From contig OW121741.1 of the NCBI GenBank assembly GCA_933228675.1, positions 74,644,629 to 74,708,628 on the forward strand: DNA of 64,000 nt, in the 5' to 3' direction. Positions 34,359-48,462 of this stretch are shown piece after piece (position 1 is the first letter of the stretch; the number at the start of each line of letters is the position of its first letter). Made by a program: the position numbers and the translations under genes. The stretch comes from Stomorhina lunata (taxonomy: Eukaryota > Arthropoda > Insecta > Diptera > Rhiniidae). Under the pieces are notes generated by a model. That model was not told where the DNA came from. It did not search any database and saw nothing but the letters and a program-made list of their open reading frames with translations.

Positions 34359-36993
34359 GTCATAGTCTAGTCATAGTTTAGTCATAGTCTAGTCATAGTC
34401 TAGTGATGGTCTAGTCATAGTCTAGTGATGGTCTAGTCATAGTCTAGTCATAGTCTAGTCATAGTCTAGTCATAGTCTAGTCATAGTCTAGTCATAGTCT
34501 AGTCATAGTCTAGTCATAGTCTAGTCATAGTCTAGTCATAGTCTAGTCATAGTCTAGTCATAGTCTAGTCATAGTCTAGTCATAGTCTAGTCATAGTCTA
34601 GTCATAGTCTAGTCATAGTCTAGTCATAGTCTAGTCATAGTCTAGTCATAGTCTAGTCATAGTCTAGTCATAGTCTAGTCATAGTCTAGTCATAGTCTAG
34701 TCATAGTCTAGTCATAGTCTAGTCATAGTCTAGTCATAGTCTAGTCATAGTCTAGTCATAGTCTAGTCATAGTCTAGTCATAGTCTAGTCATAGTCTAGT
34801 CATAGTCTAGTCATAGTCTAGTCATAGTCTAGTCATAGTCTAGTCATAGTCTAGTCATAGTCTAGTCATAGTCTAGTCATAGTCTAGTCATAGTCTAGTC
34901 ATAGTCTAGTCATAGTCTAGTCATAGTCTAGTCATAGTCTAGTCATAGTCTAGTCATAGTCTAGTCATAGTCTAGTCATAGTCTAGTCATAGTCTAGTCA
35001 TAGTCTAGTCATAGTCTAGTCATAGTCTAGTCATAGTCTAGTCATAGTCTAGTCATAGTCTAGTCATAGTCTAGTCATAGTCTAGTCATAGTCTAGTCAT
35101 AGTCTAGTCATAGTCTAGTCATAGTCTAGTCATAGTCTAGTCATAGTCTAGTCATAGTCTAGTCATAGTCTAGTCATAGTCTAGTCATAGTCTAGTCATA
35201 GTCTAGTCATAGTCTAGTCATAGTCTAGTCATAGTCTAGTCATAGTCTAGTCATAGTCTAGTCATAGTCTAGTCATAGTCTAGTCATAGTCTAGTCATAG
35301 TCTAGTCATAGTCTAGTCATAGTCTAGTCATAGTCTAGTCATAGTCTAGTCATAGTCTAGTCATAGTCTAGTCATAGTCTAGTCATAGTCTAGTCATAGT
35401 CTAGTCATAGTCTAGTCATAGTCTAGTCATAGTCTAGTCATAGTCTAGTCATAGTCTAGTCATAGTCTAGTCATAGTCTAGTCATAGTCTAGTCATAGTC
35501 TAGTCATAGTCTAGTCATAGTCTAGTCATAGTCTAGTCATAGTCTAGTCATAGTCTAGTTATAGTCTAGTCATAGTCTAGTCATAGTCTAGTCATAGTCT
35601 AGTCATAGTCTAGTCATAGTCTAGTCATAGTCTAGTCATAGTCTAGTCATAGTCTAGTCATAGTCTAGTCATAGTCTAGTCATAGACTAGTCATAGTCTA
35701 GTCATAGTCTAGTCATAGTCTAGTCATAGTCTAGTCATAGTCTAGTCATAGTCTAGTCATAGTCTAGTCATAGTCTAGTCATAGTCTAGTCATAGTCTAG
35801 TCATAGTCTAGTCATAGTCTAGTCATAGTCTAGTCATAGTCTAGTCATAGTCTAGTCATAGTCTAGTCATAGTCTAGTCATAGTCTAGTCATAGTCTAGT
35901 CATAGTCTAGTCATAGTCTAGTCATAGTCTAGTCATAGTCTAGTCATAGTCTAGTCATAGTCTAGTCATAGTCTAGTCATAGTCTAGTCATAGTCTAGTC
36001 ATAGTCTAGTCATAGTCTAGTCATAGTCTAGTCATAGTCTAGTCATAGTCTAGTCATAGTCTAGAAATAGTCTAGTCATAGTCTAGTCATAGTCTAGTCA
36101 TAGTCTAGTCATAGTCTAGTCATAGTCTAGTCATAGTCTAGTCATAGTCTAGTCATAGTCTAGTCATAGTCTAGTCATAGTCTAGTCATAGTCTAGTCAT
36201 AGTCTAGTCATAGTCTAGTCATAGTCTAGTCATAGTCTAGTCATAGTCTAGTCATAGTCTAGTCATAGTCTAGTCATAGTCTAGTCATAGTCTAGTCATA
36301 GTCTAGTCATAGTCTAGTCATAGTCTAGTCATAGTCTAGTCATAGTCTAGTCATAGTCTAGTCATAGTCTAGTCATAGTCTAGTCATAGTCTAGTCATAG
36401 TCTAGTCATAGTCTAGTCATAGTCTAGTCATAGTCTAGTCATAGTCTAGTCATAGTCTAGTCATAGTCTAGTCATAGTCTAGTCATAGTCTAGTCATAGT
36501 CTAGTCATAGTCTAGTCATAGTCTAGTCATAGTCTAGTCATAGTCTAGTCATAGTCTAGTCATAGTCTAGTCATAGTCTAGTCATAGTCTAGTCATAGTC
36601 TAGTCATAGTCTAGTCATAGTCTAGTCATAGTCTAGTCATAGTCTAGTCATAGTCTAGTCATAGTCTAGTCATAGTCTAGTCATAGTCTAGTCATAGTCT
36701 AGTCATAGTCATAGTCTAGTCATAGTCTAGTCATAGTCTAGTCATAGTCTAGTCATAGTCTAGTCATAGTCTAGTCATAGTCTAGTCATAGTCTAGTCAT
36801 AGTCTAGTCATAGTCTAGTCATAGTCTAGTCATAGTCTAGTCATAGTCTAGTCATAGTCTAGTCATAGTCTAGTCATAGTCTAGTCATAGTCTAGTCATA
36901 GTCTAGTCATAGTCTAGTCATAGTCTAGTCATAGTCTAGTCATAGTCTAGTCATAGTCTAGTCATAGTCTAGTCATAGTCTAGTCATAGTCTA
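34359..36993 (+). repeat. 11-bp satellite array
   Basis: About 240 head-to-tail copies of an 11-base unit, CATAGTCTAGT, fill 2.6 kb. Variants are rare and cluster at the left edge (GTGATGGTCTAGT near 34402 and 34424). Single changes occur at about 35560 (GTTATAG), 35686 (ATAGACTAG) and 36064 (AGAAATAG). One unit near 36706-36716 is shortened by 5 bases. All three forward frames hit TAG every 33 bases, so it is non-coding. The homogeneity points to recent amplification. Confidence 0.97.
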
Positions 36994-38639
36994 CAAATAG
37001 TCCAATCATTGGAACAGAAATGGGAGCTGTTTGGTTAGAATTTTCAACTGCACAGTGGGATACACAAAGATAAAGGATTATTGTTTAATGTGAAATGATT
37101 AAGAATGGATAATTATTTTAGTTAGTGCCTTTCCCCATTGTCTTTATTAAATAATAGCCAAAACATGTAAAACAATTCATAATGTGTATTATTTAAATAA
37201 ATAAACAATTTAAGTTTATTAGACTAAAACTCTTGTAACAAGATAACAATATAATAATAATTTCATTAGGAGGACTCAAAAAGACATGAGCAAAAATTGA
37301 TATGTATCCCATTTCTTTAACTCCAAATTTTTGATACATATGTGACCCTACTTTAAAGTTTACAAAATTCTTAAACATTTGAGACTTTTCACATAAACTG
37401 CAAAAGCATAATTAAGTTTCAAGAGTATAAATGACTTTCTAAAAATTCTAACAAAATAAACAGATGTAAAAACAATTTAAAATATTAAAATGTTTCAAAT
37501 GACGGACAGTCAAACCCACAGACTCAAGTTTATCTCTTGTTAAATTTATTTCCTTGAACATCCTTCTTTTACACCAGAATAAATTTATTTTCATTTAGAA
37601 AAAAAGTGATTTAACATAACAAACAAATTGTTCTTAATACGTGCCACAGAAGTGAAATGAAAATAATTTTTTGAAATTTTGAAAACATAAAAATTAAAAA
37701 CAAAATTCACTTTATAATTTGGAATGTTTGTACATTATGAGCAGAGGGGAAAAGAGGATTTAGCATGAAGTTGCAGTAACCAAAAAGTAGTGGCAATAAA
37801 ATGACACATTTACATGCAAGGCAACACACAGACACACACACATAAACTCATTTTTCAATACAAAGAAAATTTTGTTGCATGAATAAAAAGTAGAACAAGA
37901 TAAAACTACAAGTGGCAGTTTACAACTACACACTTCGTTTTTTAGTTTTCTTCTTCAAGAACTAATTTAAAATAATACAAAAATATTAGAAGTTAAACAT
38001 TGAAGAAACTTGGGAAATATTAAGACCCATTAGGGACAAGGCGATTTCTGTATATAAAGTTTTACTTCGAAATATAATAAATAATTAGAAAAATTGTTTA
38101 TATTTTCTTGAAAAAAGTAGTAAAATGGTAAAGCAAAGTACCTATTATATAAATATTAGGGTGTACCTTATTCTTCGAAAGTGCGAAAGTGAATCGTATC
38201 TCCCTTAAGAAGTGGTTTACGTAACACAAAAACATGCTGTGCAATTTTTAATTAAATTGCCTGCCGCATCCGCCTACAAAGTGTTTAATTTTGTATTATG
38301 ACAAAAATTGCAGTATTTTCGGTTTTGCCTAAATTTCAACGACTAAGAATAAAATTATTTAAACAAATTTAATGGAACATAAAAGATAACTAAAGTAGCT
38401 TTATTTAAGGTCATCAGACTTTAAAATCCATGAAATAGTTTCAGAGTTATTGCAATTTTGCACCGAAAATTCGTGTCTTTGAAGACACGCCTAAAAATAT
38501 GCAGCCAAAAAAATTTACTTTAGGATAAATAAATTTCAAAATAAGACATGATTTTCAATTCTATAATCTGTAATTACTAAACAGAAGAGTTTTGTTTAAT
38601 TAAAACTGAATTTACATAGTTTTTTTCAGACATTAGACA
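36994..38639. other. Non-coding stretch
   Basis: No gene is recognised. It contains an ACAC-rich run near 37827-37843 and a TTAGGGTG motif at 38157 with no partner nearby. Confidence 0.5.
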
Positions 38640-39170
38640 TTTTCAGACATTAGACCCCATGTCTGGTTAGGGTTAATATATATTTTTTGAATAAGAAGAC
38701 TTAAAATCAATAAAAGTTAATATATTTTTGCATTTTAAACAAAATTTTGTAAAAATTTTTAGATATTCAATCAATTTCCTATAGAAAATGAAAACCTCCA
38801 AATTCTGACCTTTGACCCCGGGGAAGAAAGGATTAAAGCTTTCACATATTGATAAAAAAAACAATGCTGTGTACATTCTATACAGAGGAAAAATATTCTC
38901 TACCACTTTTATTTAGATTGAACATTGGAACAATTTAATATATATTCTCAAATTATAACAAAAAAATTCACATTTTCGCGAAATTCTACTATTTCAAATC
39001 GCAGGTACGGCGAAACGGTTAAAGATATCGACCTAGTTTCTTTAGCATTTTATTCTCCCATTGGTTTTCTTTATGATACTGGAAAGCAAATTTATTATTT
39101 GTTATATCTATTAAACAAAATTTTCAAAAAATTAAAAAATGATTTTTGAAACCGGCCTGAGAAAAATTTA
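38640..39170. repeat. Dispersed repeat family R, copy 1
   Basis: Landmarks are TTTGACCCCGGGGAAGAAAG (about 38810), a TACATTCTATACAGAGG block, GCAGGTACGGCGAAACGG (about 39001), GATATCGACC, and GATTTTTGAAACCGGCCTGA at the end. The same order recurs at about 40670-41080 and 53600-53970. No protein is encoded. Confidence 0.6.
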
Positions 39171-39599
39171 TAATTTTCTAATATGAACCAATCTAAGTAA
39201 ATTCGGTTAAATTTTAACAAAACTCAACTATTAAGTATTTACAGGTTATAGGATTGTGAATCATATCTTAGTTTGAAATTTTTTTATCCATAAGTAAATT
39301 TTTTTGCTGCATATTTCTCAGGCCAGTTTCAAAATTCCTTTTTTAATTTTTTAGAAATTTTGTTTGACAAATTTTACAAATTTGAAATTTTTTCACAGGT
39401 AAGCTAGAATTTATAAATGAAGGAATAAAAACTAAAAATATTGAGTACAATATCTTGCACAGCTTTGCCGTACTTGCTATTTAAAGTCGTCAAATTTCGC
39501 GAAAATGTCAACAAATTACATTTTCGCGATATTTGGCGTATTTGTCATAATTTGAAGAGATGCTAAGTTCAAATTTAACAAAACTGTTAAGGCCTATTA

Positions 39600-40440
39600 T
39601 TATCCAGTCTACGGAAAATATATGTTTCATATTATTTTTTTTAATTGTATGAAAATAACCCTTTCTTTCCCGGGGTCAAATGAAAAATTTAGTTTTTTTA
39701 TTTTTTCCCGACAAAATTACTAACAAAATTTATAAGCGAATTTTGAATAAAACTCATAATAAATATTGTATTATAGCCCAATGATAGATAATGTATGCTG
39801 CAATTCTTTCTTGAAATTGTATAAAATTAACCCTTTCTTTCCCGGGGTCAAATGAAAAATATCGATTTTTAGTTTTTTATGACAAAATTACTATCAAAAT
39901 TTATAAGCGAATTTTGAATAAAACTCATAACAATTATTGTATTATAGCCCAGTGATGGATAGTGTATGCTGAAATTCTTTCTTGAAATTGTATGAAATTA
40001 ACCCTTTCTTTCCCGGGGTCAAAAGACAAAATTTAGTTTTTTTAGTTTTTCATGGCAAATTTCTTATAAAATTTATTAGCGAATTTCAAATAAAACTAAG
40101 TATTTTATAGCCCAATGTTGAAGAATGCTGCAATTATCTTTCAAAATTGTATGAGATAAACTTGTACCTTCCCGGGACTAAAAGTCAAAATATATAATTT
40201 TTTAGTTTTTTCATGATAAAATTAAGAAAGTTTCAGAATTTATTAGCGAATTCCGAATAAAACTCATAAAAATAATTATTTTATAGCTCAGTGATGGAGA
40301 AATTGTATGGGATTAACCCTTTCTTTCCCGGAGTCAAAATTTAGATTTCTTAGTTTTTCATGACAAATTTTAAAAAATTTAAAAATTTGTTAGCGAATTT
40401 CTTATGAAACTAATAAAAATAGTTATTTTATATAAGTTTA
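39600..40440. repeat. Tandem repeat of about 155-172 bp (CCCGGGGTC)
   Basis: About five units are marked by CTTTCTTTCCCGGGGTCAAA at about 39671, 39843 and 40014 and by decayed versions at about 40174 and 40329. Each unit continues with TTTATAAGCGAATTTTGAAT and TATTGTATTATAGCCCA. Spacing shrinks from 172 to about 155 as the units decay. The CCCGGGGTCA motif also occurs inverted in the flanking family R copies. Confidence 0.8.
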
Positions 40441-40669
40441 AATACTTTTAAATTAAAAAGAACAAATTTTAAAACTCAAAAGACATGGAATGTAAATTTT
40501 GACAAAAAAAATGTTGGTCATTTTAAACCCCTTGTCTCGTTAAGGTTAAAGTCAAGTTTTTCGATATAAAAAAAAGTAATCCTGGTATTAAATAGTCACT
40601 TTTAAACTTTTTTTTTTGTCGAAAATCACAACTAAATTATTAAAATTTCGCTACAAAATTATTAAAATT

Positions 40670-41080
40670 TCGCGATTTTACCAGGAAATATTAATAAGGG
40701 AAATTTTGACTTTTGACCCGGGGAAAAAAGGGTTAAAATTAACCAATTCTGAAAAAAAAACTTAGTATACATTCTCCATATACTGAGCAATAATATTTAT
40801 AAATAGTTTTATCAAAATTGAAGAGAAACAAATAATAACAAGGCTTTGTTCAATTAATGAACAAAAACTTATATTTTGGCGAAAATCGGCGAGTTCAAAT
40901 CGTTGCTACGGCGAAACTGTTCAAGAAATTGACCTCAAAATTTTTTAATTTTATTTGCCGATTTCTTTATTTTCAAATATCGTTAAAGAAGTTTTTACAT
41001 TCTAATATTTGTTAAACAAAATTTTCGAAATATTGAAAAATGAGTTTTGAAACCAACTAGAGAATAATGTGTCAGTTTCT
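40670..41080. repeat. Dispersed repeat family R, copy 2
   Basis: Contains TTTTGACCCGGGGAAAAAAG (about 40707), TACATTCTCCATATACTGAG, TTGCTACGGCGAAACTGTTC (about 40911) and GAGTTTTGAAACCAACTAGA. These parallel copy 1 in the same orientation. Confidence 0.55.
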
Positions 41081-41275
41081 TATATAAAAAATAGTTACAT
41101 TTTAACAAAACTAAGTTAAAAGATGAAAAAAATGCTGAATATTAGTAAAATCTAAAGAAAGTTTAAATTTTCATACTTATTCTATGGCTTTCATATCGAC
41201 CTTTACCTAAAACTTTAGCGTCACATAGTGGGTTAAAAAAAATATATAAGAAATAATTCAAGAATTGAAACGTTT

Positions 41276-41930
41276 AGCACGATTATCATAAAATTTCAAA
41301 AAGCTATTGAGGAGAAGTATTCGAGCTTAAGTTTAGAATTTGGAGTCTGTAGTCTTATCGGAAGGGGAACTATAAACCCTCACAATGGGGCACCTCCGGT
41401 TTTTTCGAAAGTTAAAAACATTCCAGAAGTCACATTTTTGTTCCGATGTAAATATTTTAAAATATCAAGTATTAAAAACTTGGCTAGCTGAGATACCATA
41501 TGTATATTTGATCTCCTATAGTTTATGAGATATTTGATTTCGAAAAAAAATTCAACTTTTTAAAGACATAGACCTAGAATTTTGATAATATCGAATCCAA
41601 ATTTTAGTATAAATTTTCAAAAAAGTCAAATTTTTAATTTTTCTAAATTTTTTAACCCACTGAGTGCCGCAACGATACGGGTAAACGTTGCCATATGTAT
41701 GGTTTATCTCCTATAGCTTATGAGATATTTTATTTCGAAAAAAAAGTTGAACAGTTTTTAACGACTAAGCCTAGAATTTTGCTAACATCGGATCCAAGTT
41801 TTAGTTTAAATTCTCAAAAAAGTCAAATTTTTTATTTCCCTAAATTTTTTTAACCCACTGAGCGCCATGACGGTACGGGTAAGCGTATTCGCAATAATAT
41901 CTCGTATTTCGATTTTTGGAATCAAATGGA
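41276..41930. repeat. Two-unit repeat at the left flank of the large array
   Basis: The segment CTCCTATAGTTTATGAGATA to AACCCACTGAGTGCCGCAAC (41510-41690) is repeated with changes at about 41705-41885, about 194 bp apart. The first part (41276-41380, GGAGAAGTATTCGAGCTTAA then TTTGGAGTCTGTAG) reappears inverted in the spacer at 49734-50093. Confidence 0.7.
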
Positions 41931-41939
41931 ACATAAAAC

Positions 41940-44900
41940 TAAAGAAATCTTAAAAATTGTTTAAAACCTGTTTCATATTTGACCTTTTATGTTTCCATAT
42001 AAAAATTTTTCCAAAAAATTTTTAAGTTTTGTAACATTTTGAAATTTCTTTTAGAGTCACAGATTTTGCCTTAAATTGTTCTATCTCCTACAGTTTCCAA
42101 GATAATCACACTTTTATGGTTCCATAAAAAAATTTTCAAAAAATCAAGTTTTGAAAAGAATTTTAAATTTCTTGTAGTGATGACAGATTTTGCATTAAAT
42201 TGCTCTATCTCCTATAGTTTCCAAGATAATCACACTTTTATGTTTCATTATACAAATTTTCAAAAAATCAAGTTTTGCAACGATATTTGAAATTTCTTTT
42301 AGTGCCTTAAATTTCTCTATATCTTATAGTGATGACAGATTTTGCATTAAATTGCTCTATCTCCAATAGTTTCCAAGATAACTTTTATGTTTCCATACAT
42401 AAATTTAAAAAAATCAAATTTTGTAATTTCAATAAGCGATCACAGATTTTGCTTTAAATTGCTCGATCTCCTGTAGTTTTCAAGGTAATTATACTTTTAA
42501 ATTTCAATATACAAATTTTCAAAAAATCAAGATTTACAACGATATTTGAAATTTATTTTAGTGCCTTAAATTTCTTAGCCTTAGTTTCCAAGATAATCAC
42601 ACTTTTATGTTTCCATATCAAAATTTAAATAAACACAAGTTTTGAAACGAATTTTGAAATTTATTTAAGTAATCACAGGATTTTCCTTAAATTGCACTTC
42701 TAGTGCAGTTTTTAAGATAATCGCACTTTTATGTTTTCTTAAAAAAAAAATTTCAAAAAAATCCAGTTTTGTAACGAATTTTGAATTTTTTTTTAATGAG
42801 CACAGATTTTGCTCTATCTCCTATAGTTTCCAAGATAATCACACTTTGAAGTTTCCATATAAAAATTGTCAAAAAATCAAGTTTTGTAACGAATTTTGAA
42901 ATTTCTTTAAGTGATTACAGATTTTGCAATGAATAGCTCTATCTCCTGTAGTTTCCAAGATAATAGCACTTTTATGTTACCATACACAAATTTTTCAAAA
43001 ATCAAATTTTGTAACCAATTTTGAAATTTTTTTAGTGATCACAGATTTTGCTTTAAATTGTTCTGTCTCCTATAGTTTTCAAAGTAATCATACTTTTATG
43101 TTTCCATATAAAAATTTTCAAAAAATCAAATTTGGCAACGAATTTTGAAATTTCTTTTAGTAATCACAGGTTTTTCCTTAAATTGTTCTTTCTCCTATAG
43201 TTTCCAAGATACTAACACTTTTATGTTTTCATATACAAAATTTTCAAAAAAAAATCAAATTTAGAAATTTCTTTTGGTGTCTGTGATCTTTTAATTGTTC
43301 TATCTCCTATAGTTTTCAAGTTAATCACACTTTAATATTTCCGTATAAAAATTGTCAAAAACCAAGCTTTGTAACGAATTTTGAAATAATTTTTTAGTAA
43401 TCACAGATTGCTCTATCTTCTATAGTCTTCAAGATAATCGCACTTTTATGTTTTCTTAAAAAAAAATGTAAAAAATCCAATTTTGTAACGAATTTTCAAG
43501 ATAATCACACTTTTATGTTTCTCTATTAAAATTTTCAAAAAATCAAGTTTTAAAACGAATTTTGAATTTTTTTAGTAATTACAGGTTTTTCCTTAAATTG
43601 CTCTATCTCCTATAGTTTGCAAGATAATAACACTTTTCAAAATTTTCAAAAAAACCAAATTTAGAAATTTCTTTTAGTGATCACAGATTTTGCTTTGAAT
43701 TGTTCTATCTCCTATAGTTTTCAAGTTAATCACACTTTAATATTTCCATATAAAAATTGTCAAAAAATCAAGTTTTGTAACGAATTTTGAAATTTTGTTT
43801 ACTAATCACAGATTGCTCATCTCCTGTAGTTTTCAAGATAATTGCACTTTTATGTGTTCTTAAAAAAATTTCAAAAAATCCAATTTTGTAACGAATTTTG
43901 AAATAATTTTTTAGTGATCACAGATTTTGCTTTAAATTGTTATATCTCCTGTAGTTTCCAAGATACTTTAATTTTTAAATAATCATATTTTGCAACGAAT
44001 TTTGAAATTTCTATTAGCAATCACTAGTTTTTCCTTAAATTAATCTATCTCCTGTAGTTTCCAAGATAATCACATTGTATTCACAATTTATAATCACAAT
44101 TTTGTAACGACTTTTGAATTTTTTAGTGATAACAGATTTTGAATTAAATTGCTCTATGTCCTGTGGTTACACAGACTTTGCTCTATCTCTTGTAGTTTCC
44201 AAAATAATCACACTTTTATGGTTCTGTATTAAAATTTTCAAAAAATCAAGTTTTAAAACGAATTTTTAAATTTCTTTTAGTGATCACAGATTTTGCCTTA
44301 AATTTTTTCCTATCTCCTCTAGTTTCCAAGATAATCACACTATTATGGTTCCATATAAAAATTTTCAAAAAATCAAGTTTTGAAAGGAATTTTTAATTTC
44401 TTATAGTGATGACAGATTTTGCTTTAAATTGTTCGATCTCCTGTAGTTTCCAAAATAATCTCACTTTTATGTTATATATAAACATATTCCAAAAATCAAG
44501 TTTTGTTACGAATTTTGAAATTTTTTTAGTAAAAACAGAATATGCCTTAAATTCCTCTATCTCTTACAGTTTTCAAGATAATCGCACATTTATGTTTCTA
44601 TATAAAAATTTTCAAAAAAACAAGTTTCGTCACGAATTTTGTTTCTTTTAGTGATCACAGATTTTGCTTTAAATTGCTCTATCTCCTATAGTTTCCAAGA
44701 TAACACTTTTATGTTTCCGTACACAAATTTAAAAAAAAATCAAATTTTAAAATTTCTTTTAGTGATCACAGATTTTGTTTTAAATTGTTCTATCTCCTAT
44801 AGTTTTCAAGGTAATGGCACTTTTATGTTTCCATATAATAATTTTCAAAAAATCAAATTTGGCAACGAATTTTGAAATTTCCTTTAGTGCTTTAAATTTC

Positions 44901-47570
44901 TCTATCTCCTGTAGTTTCCAAGATAAACACACTTTTCTGTATTAAAATTTTCAAAAAATCAAGTTTTGAAACGAATTTTGAAATTTCTTTTAGTAATCAC
45001 AGGGTTTTCCTTAAATGGCTCTATCTCCTATAGTTTCCAAGATAATAACACTTTTCAAAATTTTCAAAAAAATCAAATTTCTTTTAGTGATCACAGAGTT
45101 TGCTTTTAATTGTTCTATCTCCTATAGTTTTCAAGTTAATCACACTTTAATATTTCCATATAAAAATTGTCAAAAATCAAGTTTTGTAACGAATTTTGAA
45201 ATTTCTTTTACTTATCACAGATTGCTCTATCTCCTGTAGTTTTCAAGATAATCGCACTTTTATGTTTTCTTAAAAAAATTTTCAAAAAATCCAATTTTGT
45301 AACGAATTTTGAAATAATTTTTTAGTGATCACAGATCTTGCTTTAAATTGTTATATCTCCTGTAGTTTCCAAGATACTTTGATTTTTAAATAATCATATT
45401 TTGCTACGAATTTTGAAATTTCTTTTAGCAATCACTAGTTTTTCCTTAAATTGATCTATCTCCTGTAGTTTCCAAGATAATCACATTGTAATCACAATTT
45501 ATAATCACAATTTTGTAACGACTTTTGAATTTTTGTTAGTGATAACAGATTTTGAATTAAATTGCTCTATGTCCTGTGGTTACACAGACTTTGCTCTATC
45601 TCTTGTAGTTTTCAAGATAATCACACTTTTATGTTTCTGTATAAAAATTTTCAAAAAATCAAGTTTTAAAACGAATTTTGAATTTTTTTTAGTAATCACA
45701 GGTTTTTCCTTAAATTGCTCTATCTCCTATAGTTTGCAAGATAATAACACTTTTCAAAATTTTCAAAAAAATCAAATTTAGAAATTTCTTTTAGTGATCA
45801 CAGATTTTGCTTTTAATTGTTCTATCTCCTATAGTTTTCAAGTTAATCACACTTTAATATTTCCATATAAAAATTGTCAAAAATCAAGTTTTGTAACGAA
45901 TTTTGAAATTTCTTTTACTTATCACAGATTGCTCTATCTCCTGTAGTTTTCAAGATAATCGCACTTTTATGTTTTCTTAAAAAAATTTTCAAAAAATCCA
46001 ATTTTGTAACGAATTTTGAAATAATTTTTTAGTGATCACAGATTTTGCTTTAAATTGTTATATCTCCTGTAGTTTCCAAGATACTTTGATTTTTAAATAA
46101 TCATATTTTGCTACGAATTTTGAAATTTCTTTTAGCAATCACTAGTTTTTCCTTAAATTGATCTATCTCCTGTAGTTTCCAAGATAATCACATTGTAATC
46201 ACAATTTATAATCACAATTTTGTAACGACTTTTGATTTTTTTTTAGTGATAACAGATTTTGAATTAAATTGCTCTATGTCCTGTGGTTACACAGACTTTG
46301 CTCTATCTCTTGTAGTTTTCAAGATAATCACACTTTTATGTTTCTGTATTAAAATTTTAAAAAAATCAAGTTTTGAAACTAATTTTGAAATTTTTTTTAG
46401 TAATCACAGGTTTTTCCTTAAATTGCTCTATCTCCTATAGTTTGCAAGATAATAACACTTTTCAAAATTTTCAAAAAAATCAAATTTAGAAATTTCTTTT
46501 AGTGATCACAGATTTTGCTTTGAATTGTTCTATCTCCTATAGCTTTCAATTTAATCACACTTTAATATCTCCATATAAAAATTGTCAAAAATCAAATTTT
46601 GTAACGAATTTTGAAATTTCTTTTACTTATCACAGATTGCTCTATCTCCTGTAGTTTTCAAGATAATGGCACTTTTATGTTTTCTTAAAAAAATTTCAAA
46701 AAATCCAATTTTGTAACGAATTTTGAAATAATTTTTTAGTGATCACAGATTTTGCTTTAAACTGTTATATCTCCTGTAGTTTCCAAGATACTTTGATTTT
46801 TAAATAATTATATTTTGCAGCAAATTTTGATATTTCTATTAGCAATCACTAGTTTTTCCTTAAATTGATCTATCTCAAGTAGTTTCCAAGATAATCACAT
46901 TGTAATCACAATTTATAATCACAATTTATAATCACAATTTTGTAACGACTTTTGAATTTTTTTTTAGTGATAACAGATTTTGCCTTAAATTGCTCGATCT
47001 CCTGTGGTTACGCAGACTTTGCTCTATCTCTGGTAGTTTCCAAGATAATCACACTTTTATGTTTCTGTATTAAAATTTTCAAAAAATCAAGTTTTAAAAC
47101 GAATTTTTAAATTTCTTTTAGTAATCACAGGTTTTTCCTTAAATTGCTCTATCTCCAAGATGCTAACACTTTTCAAAATTTTCAAAAAAATCAAATTTAA
47201 AAATTTCTTTTAGTGATCACAGATTTTGCCTTTAATTGTTCTATCTCCTATAGTTTTCAAGTTAATCACACTTTAATATTTCCATATAAAAATTGTCAAA
47301 AATCAAGTTTTGTAACGAATTTCGAAATTTCTTTTAGTGATAACAGATTTTGCCTTAAATTGCTCTATCTCCTGTGGTTTCACAGATTTTGCTCTATCTC
47401 TTTTAGTTTCCAAGATAATTACACAGAAATACAGAAATTTTAAAAAAATCAAGCTTTGTAACGAATTTTTAAATTTCTTTTAATGATCACAGATTTTGCT
47501 TTAAATTGCTCTATCTCTTGTAGTTTTCAAGATAATCAAACTTCTATGTTTCTATGTAAAAATATTAAAA
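41940..47570 (+). repeat. 5.6-kb degenerate minisatellite with higher-order structure
   Basis: Some 45 units of about 110-135 bp share the order TTTTAGTGATCACAGATTTT, CTTAAATTGCTCTATCTCCT, ATAGTTTCCAAGATAATCAC, ACTTTTATGTTTCCATATA, TTTTCAAAAAATCAAGTTTT and GTAACGAATTTTGAAA. From about 44.1 kb a higher-order unit of about 706 bp is visible, marked by GTCCTGTGGTTACACAGACT near 44160, 45570, 46280 and, changed, 47000. Open frames rich in NCSISYSFQ are repeat artefacts. Confidence 0.92.
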
Positions 47571-48462
47571 TCTTTTCATTTTTAAAAAATAATGACAAAA
47601 TGCTATTTATTCAAATTGTATTTTTATCTTGATTTAATTCAATATCAAGCAACTTTCACAAACTTAACAAGTCATTAACTCAGTTCCTTTTAATTCCCAA
47701 AGTAAACGATATAATTATCCTGTTCTACTAATAGTTTCCTATTGGGTATAATTCCTCATTTTCCCTACCCTTGCCCTCCAGCTGCATTTGCTCGTCAGAG
47801 AAAACCCCAAAACTATGATGACAAAACTAAATGTTAAATGTGCGGAGGAGGAGCAGTTTTGAAGTAACAAACCGGAAATAATAATCAACTAAAAACGATG
47901 TCATTGCAACAGCATAAAATAGAAAATAGAAAATTTTATATAAAAAAAAGAAACTGACACAAAAAAGAATATATCCACAATAAAAGGAAACGACGCGATG
48001 TTAAATAGTTGTCTAAAAATTTAACATAAAACAGCGGGAGGGAGGCAGAAAATTATCAAAAATAAAAAATAAATATAAATGAAAATTTTAGAAATTGTAA
48101 CCTGTTTTTAGGGGGGCAAGGAGGAGGATTAGATTCAGATGATTTTATGTCAACATGTAGACATTAAGTCAGACAAAAGAATGTAAAAGTTTATCATGGG
48201 TTGTTGTTGTTTTAGTCAAAAGTTATAATTAATTCAAATAAACGTTTAGTAAAATCATTTTAAAGCAATTATTTTTGGTTAAATTGTAGGAATTTTGAAT
48301 TACTCAAAATCACAGTTAATGTTCCAAGAAATATTTATTTATTTAATGTTGAAGGTTAAGTTTAATGTAATAAATTAAGAGAAATATGTAGCAAACAGAA
48401 TACAATTCATCGCATATTTAAATTTTTGGCGTTCCAAATTTTCATTAAATTTTGAGAATTCG
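47571..48462. other. Non-coding unique stretch
   Basis: No gene is recognised. It is less repetitive than its surroundings, with a GC-richer segment at 47770-47850 and long A runs, as in fly introns. Confidence 0.5.

Noticed and set aside
34359..36993. CRISPR-like array
   Set aside because: The 11-bp unit is continuous with no spacers; it is a satellite in a eukaryotic context.
44406..47443. Open frames rich in NCSISYSFQ
   Set aside because: They are translations of the tandem array; the same peptide recurs with each unit and is broken often.
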